Shown here one piece after another: positions 50,057 through 57,885 of a DNA stretch of 59,533 nucleotides. The notes beneath the pieces are model-generated. The model did not search any database. It worked only from the letters and a program-made list of their open reading frames with translations, and was not told the origin of the DNA. Made by a program: the position numbers and the translations under genes. The stretch is taken from positions 1 to 59,533 of the forward strand of contig JALGXW010000022.1 of the NCBI GenBank assembly GCA_029821875.1, in the 5' to 3' direction. Source of the stretch: Candidatus Hebobacterum abditum. Its GTDB lineage: Bacteria; Armatimonadota; Hebobacteria; Hebobacterales; Hebobacteraceae. Within the stretch, counting starts at the first letter, position 1, and each line of letters begins with the position of its first letter.

Positions 50057-51805
50057 ATGAGGTCACAGCTCGCGGCAACAGTCATACTAGGCATTGTGCT
50101 CCCGGTCGTCTCCGCCTCGATGGGGTGGGCCGATGCAATCGTGGTCAGGGGACGCCGGGTTCCCTCGCCCGTCAGGTTCGAGGTGGCGGGAGAGGAGGTG
50201 TATGCTCCTCTCCTCGATGTGTTGGGGTACCTGGACGCGGAGTGGGAGCCCGAGGCCGAGGCGATCCGCATCACCACGGCCAACGGCCGCGAGGTCCTCG
50301 TGTACCGAGAGCGGCCGGAGGCAACCCGGGATGGCGTGCTGCGGGAGCTGCCGGGGGTGCCGCGCGAAGTCAAAGGCAGGATTCTCGTGCCGGCCAAGGC
50401 AGTTGCGTCGGCGATGGGTTGCTCTGCCCGCTGGGAGGGGGATTCCAGGACCCTCTACGTCTATCCGTGGATCCGTCAGTTCGACTTCCAGGAGCTGAAT
50501 GATCGGTATCGCCTGACGATTGGCGCGGAGGGCCCGATCTCCTATGGCACCGGCGAGCTCTCCGGTCCGCCCCGGCTCTACCTCGACCTCCTGGAGATCG
50601 ATCTCTCCCAGATTCCCTCGGAATTCGCCGTTGAGAAGAGCTACCTCCGGAGCGTCAGGATCCACCAGCACAGCCTTGCTCCCGCGCCAGAGGGAGAGAC
50701 GGTGCGAGTTGTCGTCGAGTTCGCGAGGACGAGGGAGTACCGCATCCGCGAGAGCGAAGACAGATGTACGTTGGAGATTGAGTTCCCCTTGCCCCACGCG
50801 GAAGGGCTGCCCCCGGACGTCCCGCCCGTCATCCTGACCGATCTGGCCTTCGAGAGGACTTCGCCGCGCGTCGCCGCCGTCAAGCTCTCTGTCTTCGGCA
50901 CGCCCTACTGCACCTCGGCCACTATGTACGAGCCCACGATCATAGGCATCGACATCGCGAATGCCCAGAATCAGATTCGCCAGCCGCCGCCTGAGATCTC
51001 CGACCCCCTGGTGGAGCAGGTCGTTCTGGGACCGGCTCCGGACCGGCCGGGCACGCAGCGCGTCGCCATCGCTGTCAAGGAGCCGACTGGCCACGCGATA
51101 GTCGTCGACGAGGGAGAAGTGCGCCTGCTGGTTGGGCGCTTTGAGTTGGCCGAGCTCAAAGTCGTCATCGACCCCGGACATGGCGGCCACGACACGGGCG
51201 CAATTGGCCGCTCGGGGCTCCAGGAGAAGGACCTGAACCTCGACATCGCTCTGCGGGTGTATCGCCAACTGAAGGCGATGGGGGTGGACGTAGTACTGAC
51301 CCGGCCGGATGCGAATCCTGTTCGGCCGTGGGCGCGGGGAAACAGAGAGCAGCAGAAGGCCGAGCTTCTTACTCGGTGCCGGATCGCCAATGACAGGGAC
51401 GCCGACCTCTTCGTCTCGGTACACGCCAACGCGCGGCACAGCAATCCAATGGAATATCGGGGTACGGAGACCTACTACCGGAGCCCTGGAAGCCTCCCGT
51501 TTGCCCGTGTCATGCAGGCAGAGGTCCTCGGAGTCCTCCGACTGCCGGACGGCGGCGTCATCAGGCATCCCAAGTCCATCATCGTGCTCTCGTACACTGA
51601 GATGCCCTCTGTCCTGGTCGAGGTGGGCTATCTGAGTCACCCCGCGGACGAGGTGGTGCTGCTGACAGAGGAGGCCAGGGAGCGCGCCGCGCAGGGAATA
51701 GTCAGCGGGATCAGGCGCTACGTGGAGCGAGGAGGGCTGCTGGAGAAGCTGGCCCGCCGAGAACGAGAGAGGGCCCGCGCCTCTCAGGAAGTCTCGGCTG
51801 ACTAG
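50057..51805 (+). CDS. N-acetylmuramoyl-L-alanine amidase (Amidase_3) with AMIN-like domain
   Basis: A 582-residue exported peptidoglycan hydrolase that cleaves the bond between muramic acid and the peptide. MRSQLAATVILGIVLPVVSA is the signal peptide. Residues 25-140 resemble a copper amine oxidase-type wall domain (VPAKAVASAMGCSARWEGD), followed by two AMIN-like beta domains. The zinc amidase starts near residue 370. VVIDPGHGGHDTGAIGRSG holds the first His, GLQEKDLNLDIA the Glu, VSVHANA the second His and VLVEVGYLSH the catalytic Glu. It overlaps the convergent ABC gene by 4 bp. The upstream ATG at 49934 lacks a signal and is not used. Confidence 0.92.
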   Translation: MRSQLAATVILGIVLPVVSASMGWADAIVVRGRRVPSPVRFEVAGEEVYAPLLDVLGYLDAEWEPEAEAIRITTANGREVLVYRERPEATRDGVLRELPGVPREVKGRILVPAKAVASAMGCSARWEGDSRTLYVYPWIRQFDFQELNDRYRLTIGAEGPISYGTGELSGPPRLYLDLLEIDLSQIPSEFAVEKSYLRSVRIHQHSLAPAPEGETVRVVVEFARTREYRIRESEDRCTLEIEFPLPHAEGLPPDVPPVILTDLAFERTSPRVAAVKLSVFGTPYCTSATMYEPTIIGIDIANAQNQIRQPPPEISDPLVEQVVLGPAPDRPGTQRVAIAVKEPTGHAIVVDEGEVRLLVGRFELAELKVVIDPGHGGHDTGAIGRSGLQEKDLNLDIALRVYRQLKAMGVDVVLTRPDANPVRPWARGNREQQKAELLTRCRIANDRDADLFVSVHANARHSNPMEYRGTETYYRSPGSLPFARVMQAEVLGVLRLPDGGVIRHPKSIIVLSYTEMPSVLVEVGYLSHPADEVVLLTEEARERAAQGIVSGIRRYVERGGLLEKLARRERERARASQEVSAD

Positions 51806-53517
51806 CCCTCGCGCAGGGCCTCCACGAGCTCCCGCACCGACAGGGCCGTGGCGCCGAGACGGCGGGACAGGCGCACAACCTGCGGCGGCACTATGGCGGC
51901 CTCGCGCAAGGCGTCCTCCTGGGAGAAGACAGAGCGCGTGGGTGCGTCGAGGAGGACCCGTCCCTCCTGCATGACGATGACACGGTGCGCGAACTCGGCC
52001 GTCAACCACATGGCGTGCGTAACCACGATGATCGTGTGGCCGCGGGCGTTCAAGTCGTCGATCAGGGCCATCATGCTCCGCGACTCTCGCTCGTCGAGGC
52101 CCGTGGTCGGCTCGTCGAAGATGAGTACGTTCGGGCGGACTGCCAGGATAGACGCGACCGCGACGCGCTGACGCTCACCTTTGGTCAGTGAGAAGGGATC
52201 CTCATCTTCGCGCCCCGCCAGCTGCACGGCCTGGAGCGACTCGGTGACGCGGCTCCGCACCGCCTGCTCGTCGAGCCCGAAGTTGCGGGGGCCAAAGGAT
52301 ACCTCTTCAGAGACAGTGGAAGCGAAGATCTGGCTATCCGGATTCTGGAAGCCGTAGCCGACTTGCTGCGCCAAGCTCCTGAGCGGTCGGTCACGCGCCG
52401 ACTTACCGTCGATCAGCACGTCTCCGTCGGTGGGCCGCAGAAGGCCGTTGAGATGCTTGACGAGGGTCGTCTTTCCAGACCCATTCTGGCCGATGATGGC
52501 GACATACTCTCCGCGCTGGATCGTCAGGCTCACACTGCGCAGCACCGGCTCGCCGCCGTCGTAGGCGTGGCTCAGGCAGCGCACTTCGACGAGGGGACGG
52601 CCGTAGGCCTTCCTGCGCGCGACATCGACTCTCTCCCATGCCTGAGCGATCTCCTCGCGGACCCCCAGCTTGCGCCTGAGCAGTTGCTCGGCCGCCTCGG
52701 CTTCGGCGAGTGGCCTCATGGGCAGGTCGAGCGCAGCGAACAGGGAGGTGGTCGCAAGCGGAGCGACTCCGTTGGCTGAGAGCAACTCCACGTTTGGGAG
52801 CACTTCCTCGGGGGTGCCGAGTGCCGCTACACGGCCTTGGGACAGGACCAGCAGGCGGCTCGCCCGGACGGCCTCCTCGGCGTCGTGGTGGGCGAACACG
52901 ACGGCCCGCGCGCCGGCGTCCGAGGTGATTCTCCCGGCCAGGTCGCAGACCGCTGACTTCCCGACGGGGTCGAGGTCGCTGGTGGCCTCGTCGAGGACCA
53001 GCACGGCCGGGCTGGCGGCGAGCGCCGCCGCGATCGCGAGGCGCTGCTTCTCACCTCCCGACAGGGAGGCGGGTCGGCGGGCCGACAGATGAGACAGCCC
53101 GACCAACTTGAGGAGTTCCCGCACTCGTCGAGCGATCTCGGGCCGGGGAAGTCCGAGGCTCTCCGCGCCAAAGGCGACCTCCAGCTCGGCACTTGTTGCG
53201 AAGAGCTGTGCCTCGAAGTCCTGGAACACGAGGCCCACGTGACGGGCGCACTCCGCGACTTTGAGCTGCTTCGTGTCACGGCCGCGCAGCATGACCCGGC
53301 CCGCCATGTCGCCCGTCAGGAAGTGTGGGATGATCCCGTTGAGGCAGCGACACAGAGTGGACTTGCCGGCGCCGCTGGCACCCATAACCACGAGCAGGTC
53401 TCCCCGGTCCAGCTGGAAGGACACGTTGCTGAGAGCAGGGCCCCCCGCGTCGCGGTATGTGAAGCCGAGGTCGCAGACTGAGAGAAGCGCCTCCTCGCCG
53501 TTTCTCTCCCCGGGCAT
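51802..53517 (-). CDS. Duplicated ABC ATPase, ECF-type (fused EcfA1-EcfA2)
   Basis: A 571-residue protein containing two ABC ATPase halves, as in energy-coupling factor vitamin and metal transporters. The first half has GASGAGKST, LSGGEKQR and VLVLDEATSDLD. The second has GQNGSGKTT, LTKGERQR and VLIFDEPTTGLD. The linker and a C-terminal tail of about 60 residues are not conserved. No EcfT or substrate-binding S subunit lies in the window, so these must be encoded elsewhere or upstream beyond the divergent gene. The ATG is only 11 bp from a TATAAT box, so the mRNA may be nearly leaderless. Confidence 0.9.
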   Translation of the reverse strand: MPGERNGEEALLSVCDLGFTYRDAGGPALSNVSFQLDRGDLLVVMGASGAGKSTLCRCLNGIIPHFLTGDMAGRVMLRGRDTKQLKVAECARHVGLVFQDFEAQLFATSAELEVAFGAESLGLPRPEIARRVRELLKLVGLSHLSARRPASLSGGEKQRLAIAAALAASPAVLVLDEATSDLDPVGKSAVCDLAGRITSDAGARAVVFAHHDAEEAVRASRLLVLSQGRVAALGTPEEVLPNVELLSANGVAPLATTSLFAALDLPMRPLAEAEAAEQLLRRKLGVREEIAQAWERVDVARRKAYGRPLVEVRCLSHAYDGGEPVLRSVSLTIQRGEYVAIIGQNGSGKTTLVKHLNGLLRPTDGDVLIDGKSARDRPLRSLAQQVGYGFQNPDSQIFASTVSEEVSFGPRNFGLDEQAVRSRVTESLQAVQLAGREDEDPFSLTKGERQRVAVASILAVRPNVLIFDEPTTGLDERESRSMMALIDDLNARGHTIIVVTHAMWLTAEFAHRVIVMQEGRVLLDAPTRSVFSQEDALREAAIVPPQVVRLSRRLGATALSVRELVEALREG

Positions 53518-53528
53518 CTCAGGCCGGG

Positions 53529-53534
53529 ATTATA
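53529..53534 (-). promoter_or_regulatory. -10 box of the fused ABC ATPase gene
   Basis: TATAAT on the minus strand with the start codon only 11 bp downstream. Transcription would begin within a few bases of the ATG, and no ribosome-binding site is present. The -35 region is weak. Confidence 0.55.
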
Positions 53535-53581
53535 GCACAACGCGGCCATCAGTCCCTCCCGCACGGCAAGCGCTCCGTGCG

Positions 53582-53610
53582 TTGACCGAGACGACGGCAC
53601 ATGATACGAT
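53582..53610 (+). promoter_or_regulatory. Promoter of the thioredoxin-like secreted gene
   Basis: TTGACC (53582-53587), 17 bp, TACGAT (53605-53610). The start codon lies 25 bp beyond, with GGGAGG in the leader. Confidence 0.65.
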
Positions 53611-53635
53611 TGCATTGATAGGGAGGTTTGCGAAT

Positions 53636-54403
53636 ATGAAAGGGTTGATTATCGCGGCCATTCTCGGACTGTGCTGCGCAGTGGCGCTGGCGCAGACAGA
53701 CGAAGGCGGCGGTTCGCCCGCCGCGGCCGCGCAGAGCATGTACAAAGTCGCCGACGTCGTTGGGGTCCTGCTGAACACCCACGACATGTACCAAGACGGA
53801 GATGTCAGCTGGTACTCAGGGAGACTGCGCGTCGACGAAGCGCCGGAGAGCAGCGAGCCAAAGGTCGGACAGATTCTCCGCGTGCGGTACGCCATGCCGG
53901 CGGGAACGCGAGCGCCGAGCGAGGGGGACCAGGTGCGTGCCTCACTACATCAGCTGCCGCTTGTGGGTACACAAGCTCCGGTGTGGATGGCGACGACGCC
54001 GGAAGTGCTCGGGCGTGGCGACTTCGTGCGTCCGGGCGAGCACCATGACGGGGACCTCGGCTCGTCCAAGGCGAGGATATTGGTGAAGATGTTCGCGCCG
54101 TTTGGCCCGGAATGCCACACGAAGACCGCAGACTTGCTGAGGGAACTCGCGGAGCGGGAGCCTGAGCGCGTACGGGTCCAGCTCTTCCACATGCGGGGCC
54201 CGGTTGGACAACAGGAGCTGCGACGCGAGAGGCTGAGCTGCGCCACGGTACTGGTGAACAACCGGTATGAGTTCACCCTGATCGAACCGGATGGGGAGCG
54301 CAAGGTTGTGCTGAGCCACAAGCCAAACGAACCGAGTTCGTCTTACTGCTCCGAGGACGTCGTCGCAGTCGTCGAGCAGGAGCTCAAGCGCCTCTATCCC
54401 TGA
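53636..54403 (+). CDS. Exported protein with thioredoxin-like C-terminal region
   Basis: A 255-residue secreted protein. MKGLIIAAILGLCCAVALAQ is a signal peptide. Residues 20-130 are a beta-rich segment (YKVADVVGVLLNTHDMYQDG). The rest looks like a thioredoxin fold: ILVKMFAPFGPECHTKTADLLRELAE is at the position of a thioredoxin active-site helix, with FGPEC in place of WCxxC, and later LSCATVLVNNRYEF and SSSYCSEDVV. The single cysteine at the active site and the later cysteines argue against a standard disulfide reductase. The function is unknown. Confidence 0.65.
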   Translation: MKGLIIAAILGLCCAVALAQTDEGGGSPAAAAQSMYKVADVVGVLLNTHDMYQDGDVSWYSGRLRVDEAPESSEPKVGQILRVRYAMPAGTRAPSEGDQVRASLHQLPLVGTQAPVWMATTPEVLGRGDFVRPGEHHDGDLGSSKARILVKMFAPFGPECHTKTADLLRELAEREPERVRVQLFHMRGPVGQQELRRERLSCATVLVNNRYEFTLIEPDGERKVVLSHKPNEPSSSYCSEDVVAVVEQELKRLYP

Positions 54404-54429
54404 GGCTATCTGAGAGGACCGTTGGCGAA

Positions 54430-54458
54430 GGGCGCGTGCCTGTGGAAGGCACGCGCCC
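54430..54458. terminator. Bidirectional terminator
   Basis: GGGCGCGTGCCT and AGGCACGCGCCC form a perfect 12-bp stem with a 5-nt loop between the convergent secreted protein and lipoprotein genes. TCGATTTG follows on the plus strand. Confidence 0.75.
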
Positions 54459-54475
54459 CTCGATTTGTGTTCGCC

Positions 54476-54940
54476 TCAGTCCGGTGTGCCCTCGCCCGAT
54501 TCCGCCTGCGACTCCTCGCCAGCGGGCGGGACAGGCCGCGCCTCATATCTCCACTGGAAGCTTCGCAGGTGCGCATAGGAGATGAGCTGGTTCACGTCCT
54601 TGGGCGCTTGCTGGGCCCGGCCGTCGTAGTTCATACCCTCGATAAGCGCACAGTTCTCGAGCGGCACGATCCGACGGCACGTTTGCCACTGCTCCTCTTC
54701 TGTGGCATCGGACTCGACCAAGGCGAAGGAGACGAGCAGGTACGAGTTATCGGGCGGAGTGATCGTCGAGCCCATCAGCGTCCTGGCGCCACCGCTCTCC
54801 AGGCCGGGCGGCGGAAGCACTCCCGGCGGCATTGCCTGGTCGCGAGCGCCTGGCGCTCCGGGCATTCCAGGGCAACCCACCAGCAGGCAGGAGGACGCCA
54901 GCAGTACGCCCAGCAGTACAGCCCTGATTGCGGCACTCAT
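54476..54940 (-). CDS. Lipoprotein of unknown function
   Basis: A 154-residue exported lipoprotein. The signal peptide ends with the lipobox LLVGC (Cys near residue 23). The mature part starts with a proline/glycine-rich linker and continues as a small domain (NSYLLVSFALVESDATEEEQ, then WQTCRRIVPLENCALIEGMN) with two cysteines that may pair. No family was recognised. ATG 54940 has GAGGTGG upstream. Confidence 0.7.
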   Translation of the reverse strand: MSAAIRAVLLGVLLASSCLLVGCPGMPGAPGARDQAMPPGVLPPPGLESGGARTLMGSTITPPDNSYLLVSFALVESDATEEEQWQTCRRIVPLENCALIEGMNYDGRAQQAPKDVNQLISYAHLRSFQWRYEARPVPPAGEESQAESGEGTPD

Positions 54941-55176
54941 GGCCACCTCGCATATTCAGTATTTCAGAGAGGCACGGCCGGACCACCCGTTGGCCTGCCA
55001 GACCCCTGGCGCGCCGCCTAGGCGATCGGTCTGCATCTGACCCCAGTTGTGCTTCGACGGTCAGTCATCCGACTCCTGGAGTCTCGCTGCGGGCGCGGAC
55101 CGACGCGTTGGGCTCGTCGCGGACAGGAGTGCCGTCGGCGAGGGGGTAAACTGCCCACAGGGAAAGGAGGGCGTTC

Positions 55177-55587
55177 GTGGCCGCACATACCAAGACGGAG
55201 CTTCTTAGGGCTTTGAACGACGCTCTGGGCGCGGAGTACGGCGCGCTCTGGCTCCTTCCGCAGCATATGGCTCAACTGGAGGATGAGGAACTGCGCCGGC
55301 AGTTGAAGCTGATTGCCGACGTGGAGTTGGAGCACGCAGAGAAGTCGGCGCAGATGATCTACTCCCTCGGCGGAGAGCCGAATGCTGACTTGCCGCAGCT
55401 GCGGCCCCGCAGGGGGGCGCGCGAGATACTTGAGGCCCATCTCGAAGGCGAGAAGGAGGCCATAGCCCTCTACACGCGGGCGCTTGAGTTGACCGACGAT
55501 CCGAAGATCGGGGAGATGCTGGAGAAGATGCGGCGAGACGAGGAAGGGCACCAGAGGCTGCTTCAGAGGGCGCTCTCTCGCCTGTAG
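55177..55587 (+). CDS. Ferritin-like diiron protein
   Basis: A 136-residue four-helix-bundle protein of the ferritin-like superfamily. Possible iron ligands are Glu in EYGALWLLPQHMAQ, ELEHAEKS (ExxH), Glu in EGEKEAIALYTRA and EEGHQRLL (ExxH), giving two ExxH pairs as in bacterioferritin or rubrerythrin. There is no C-terminal rubredoxin. It probably stores iron or removes peroxide. The GTG start at 55177 has AAGGAGG 6 nt upstream. It stands alone downstream of the lipoprotein region. Confidence 0.82.
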   Translation: MAAHTKTELLRALNDALGAEYGALWLLPQHMAQLEDEELRRQLKLIADVELEHAEKSAQMIYSLGGEPNADLPQLRPRRGAREILEAHLEGEKEAIALYTRALELTDDPKIGEMLEKMRRDEEGHQRLLQRALSRL

Positions 55588-55711
55588 CGTCTCCACGCCC
55601 TCCGGGTTACTGGTGGCGAGTGCCGCTCGGCGTCGTGTCCCCGGGGAGTCGCTCTCCCGGCGCACGGATTACGCTCCGCAGCCGATTCGCGGCTGCCGGG
55701 CCTTGCGCCTC

Positions 55712-55822
55712 TGCCGGAGGTGGGGATCGAACCCAGTCCCCACGGGAGTCCTACTTCTGTGACCTAACGTCGCGGCCGCTTCCCACGAATCCCGTGCGGT
55801 ATTCGCGACCTCACTACGTCAC
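55712..55822 (-). ncRNA. Pseudoknotted RNA-like sequence with T-arm end, resembling the 3' domain of tmRNA (possible attachment-site remnant)
   Basis: On the minus strand the sequence ends GGGTTCGATCCCCACC followed by TCCGGCA at 55712, like a tRNA or tmRNA T-arm and acceptor strand. Upstream, GTGAC (55822-55818) pairs with GTCAC (55763-55759), GTCGCG (55809-55804) with CGCGAC (55774-55769), and CACGGGA (55796-55790) with TCCCGTG (55747-55741). This is an a-b-c-b'-a'-c' pseudoknot, as in tmRNA PK4. AAGTAGGACT then a GGAC before the T-arm also resembles tmRNA. No matching 5' acceptor strand (GCCGGAG) was found within 350 nt, so a complete tmRNA or tRNA is unlikely. A promoter-like TTGACG (55874-55869) lies upstream. 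Confidence 0.4.
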
Positions 55823-55875
55823 ATGATTCGTCAGCCTGTGCACGAATGGTATACGCCGTCGCCCACCCCGTCAAG

Positions 55876-55896
55876 CTGCCACCCATCTGCCACCCA
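55876..55896. repeat. Two tandem CTGCCACCCA repeats, 11-bp period
   Basis: CTGCCACCCA at 55876-55885 and 55887-55896 are exact copies separated by one base, about one helical turn apart. Such spaced direct repeats are typical arm-type binding sites of integrases or excisionases. They lie 54-74 bp from the pseudoknotted sequence. Confidence 0.55.
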
Positions 55897-55987
55897 ATAC
55901 CGCGAACCTGCAACCTCCTGGCCGCGATTTCGTAGCTCTTGGGTACGCCCCCCCTAAGCAACGTCGGAGCGCCTCTCTCAGTGCATT

Positions 55988-56405
55988 CTACGGCCTGGTC
56001 CAAACCGTCCGGCCATCGTGGTCGCGCAGCTCAAGGCGCGCGCCGTCCTCGTTGGCGTGCACGCCGGCCCGCGTCCCGTCGCCTTCATAGGTCACTACCA
56101 GGTTCGCTTTCCCAGGCCTGTCCTGGAAGCCATGGCCCACCCTCAGCGCGACGCCCGGCTTGCCTAGACTCTTGTGCAGCAGGTCGAGTCCTGGCCCCCG
56201 GCGGCCAGCGTATAGCTGGACCCGTGTGCGCCCGTCCTGGTCGTACATTTCCAGCACCGGCCGGCCCCCGAGAAGTCCGTCGGTTCCCGCCCCTCCTTCG
56301 GCACGCCGGCCGAACCTCAGCGCGGCATGGACTGTGCCCTCCGCCCGCGGCGACTGTGACAACTACACAGAACGCAACAACCACAATCGCCCACTTGAGT
56401 CGCAT
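55988..56405 (-). pseudogene. Frameshifted small secreted protein gene
   Basis: The ATG at 56405 opens a signal peptide (MRLKWAIVVVAFCVVVTVAA). A sequence like the mature part of the secreted protein at 34470 continues in a different frame: VLEMYDQDGRTRVQLYAG, GTRAGVHANEDGARLELRD, HDGRTVWTRP, then stop. The interval of 418 nt is not a multiple of three. The frame change lies near the end of the signal peptide, around the G-rich stretch at 56330-56365. Either a one-base change inactivated the gene or there is a sequencing error; programmed frameshifting is less likely. Confidence 0.6.
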
Positions 56406-56773
56406 GTCGTTCGCCTCCTCGCCCTCGCCTGGCGCGTCAGAGTGGGGCACTACCAGCGCGGTAACTCAGGACCCCTCGCCGGCCACTTTCCCAACGACCG
56501 TGCCCCTCCTGCTGGCCAAAGTGAAGGCCCCCGGTGACGGCCCGTCCCGGGGTACGGTGTGCGGGCCGGACGCAACGCGCAGCCATGTGCTCCTTTTTCT
56601 CTTGCTCCGACTGCGGAGGCGGCCACATCGCTGCGCGGTCCGCCAAAAGCGGGGACGTCAACTGAGGGGTGGGGGTACCCACCGCGCGACAGAGACTCAC
56701 TGCCACCCTCACCGCTACCCCATGCGCGGATACGTCCCGCCGTGCGTGAAGCTACGGGGGCCTATGGGGGGCC
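56406..56773. other. Gene-free interval containing repeat copy A
   Basis: No convincing gene is present on either strand in these 368 bp. The only notable item is the 39-bp repeat at 56723-56761, enclosed by CCCCAT (56718-56723) and ATGGGG (56764-56769), which can form a 6-bp stem. Confidence 0.5.
56723..56761 (+). repeat. 39-bp imperfect direct repeat, copy A
   Basis: It consists of TGCGCGGATACGTCCCGC, a 7-bp variable centre (CGTGCGT) and GAAGCTACGGGGGC. Copy B at 58366-58404 has the same flanks (one mismatch) and a different centre. Copy A lies 12 bp beyond the stop of the propeller-SLH gene. Confidence 0.7.
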
Positions 56774-57529
56774 TCAGGGTAACAACCCAAACGCCCTCGC
56801 CACGTACACCGCCATCTGGTCTCGGGTGACGGCGTACTCGGGGTGGTAGAGCCCGTCCCCGTAGCCACCGACGATGCCAGCATCGTAACAGGCTCCTATC
56901 TCCTCAAAGGCCCAGAAGCCCGGCGGGACATCATCGAACACAGGCGGCGGGCCGTCGTAAATCACCAGGTGCACCACTTGGTCGCCGCCATAATCAGCCA
57001 CCCAGCACGAGCCGTCGGTGGGGCTGACGGAGACCGAAGAGGGACTGGCGAAATCTCCTCCTCGCCATAGCTGCGTGCCGTCCTCGGCCAGGTGCACCAC
57101 CTGCATGTTGGTCCTGTCAACTACCCAACAGGAGCCATCTGTCGCGTTGACAGAGATGGCGTAGGCGTTAGCCCCAAAGTCGATTCCCCACAGTTCGGCG
57201 CCGTCCTCGGCCAGGTGTACTACCTGACCGTTGCTGGTGTCAGCCACCCAGCAGGACCCGTCGGTGGGGTCGACCGAGACGGACCAGGGACCCTCGAAGC
57301 CCCCTACCCGCAAGAGCTCTGTCCCGTCCGCGCCTAGGCGAACCACCTGATGATTGAGATAGTCAGCCACCCAGCACGAGCCGTCGGTGGGGTCGACCGA
57401 GACGAAATGGGGCCCTTTGAAGCCCCCTCCCCGCCAGGCCTCGATGACCTCTTCGGCTGAGGCCGGGATGGCTGCGAAACACACGATGAGCGAGAGGGTG
57501 AAGCCGAGCAGTACGCGATGCCGTCCCAT
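56774..57529 (-). CDS. Secreted beta-propeller protein with C-terminal SLH domain
   Basis: A 251-residue surface protein. Residues 1-25 are a signal peptide. Four repeated blades carry the motif (V/P)TDGSCWV(A/V)D, for example SVDPTDGSCWVADYLNHQVV, resembling NHL or PQQ-type propeller units. Residues 195-251 form one S-layer homology repeat (FDDVPPGFWAFEEI then VTRDQMAVYVARAF), almost identical to the SLH repeats in the protease at 40781. It is likely wall-bound and may bind ligands through the blades. AAGGGGG lies 6 nt upstream of the ATG. A GCT-loop hairpin (57563-57577) lies in the leader region. Confidence 0.85.
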   Translation of the reverse strand: MGRHRVLLGFTLSLIVCFAAIPASAEEVIEAWRGGGFKGPHFVSVDPTDGSCWVADYLNHQVVRLGADGTELLRVGGFEGPWSVSVDPTDGSCWVADTSNGQVVHLAEDGAELWGIDFGANAYAISVNATDGSCWVVDRTNMQVVHLAEDGTQLWRGGDFASPSSVSVSPTDGSCWVADYGGDQVVHLVIYDGPPPVFDDVPPGFWAFEEIGACYDAGIVGGYGDGLYHPEYAVTRDQMAVYVARAFGLLP

Positions 57530-57885
57530 CTGATACCCCCTTAGAGCAGACTCCGCACATGATGCAGTGCTACTGCACCGGACTCAGGAGGTATCTCAGC
57601 GAGCCCCCGGTACTGCTGACTAATTTCGCCAGACCGCCTACTTCCCCTGCTGGCAATGCCTGACATTGCACCCAGGCGGCACTGGAGCAGGATGCCCAGA
57701 GCAGGCGGACCAGTTCGCTGAATGGGTTCCGAGAGTCAGGGCCGCAGATATGGTAGGGTACACCAGAAGTGTCCTTGCTCTTCGCCTGGCGTTCTCGGCC
57801 AGGTGTTCGCGAGCTAGTGTGGGCGTTAGGAACGGGGGCCGCAGGGGGAGGTCAACGACCACCTATTCGTGAACGGAGGCACAGC
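57530..57885. other. Divergent intergenic region
   Basis: 356 bp between the divergent propeller-SLH and MshEN-domain genes. It contains the hairpins TGCAGT-GCT-ACTGCA (57563-57577) and GCAATG-CCTGA-CATTGC (57653-57669). No promoter clearly matches consensus. A GGAGG ribosome-binding site for the right-hand gene lies at its end. No gene was found. Confidence 0.5.

Noticed and set aside
53261-53635. Upstream extension of the thioredoxin-like gene
   Set aside because: It overlaps the divergent ABC gene and both promoters; the signal peptide is at ATG 53636 with a good ribosome-binding site.
55712-55800. A complete tRNA gene ending at 55712 (minus strand)
   Set aside because: The T-loop is present, but no 5' acceptor strand complementary to CTCCGGC and no D-arm or anticodon arm fit at tRNA spacing.
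34470-56405. Intergenic G+C-rich hairpins as riboswitches
   Set aside because: The hairpins between convergent genes look like terminators; no known riboswitch motif was recognised, including upstream of the methionine-synthase activation gene.
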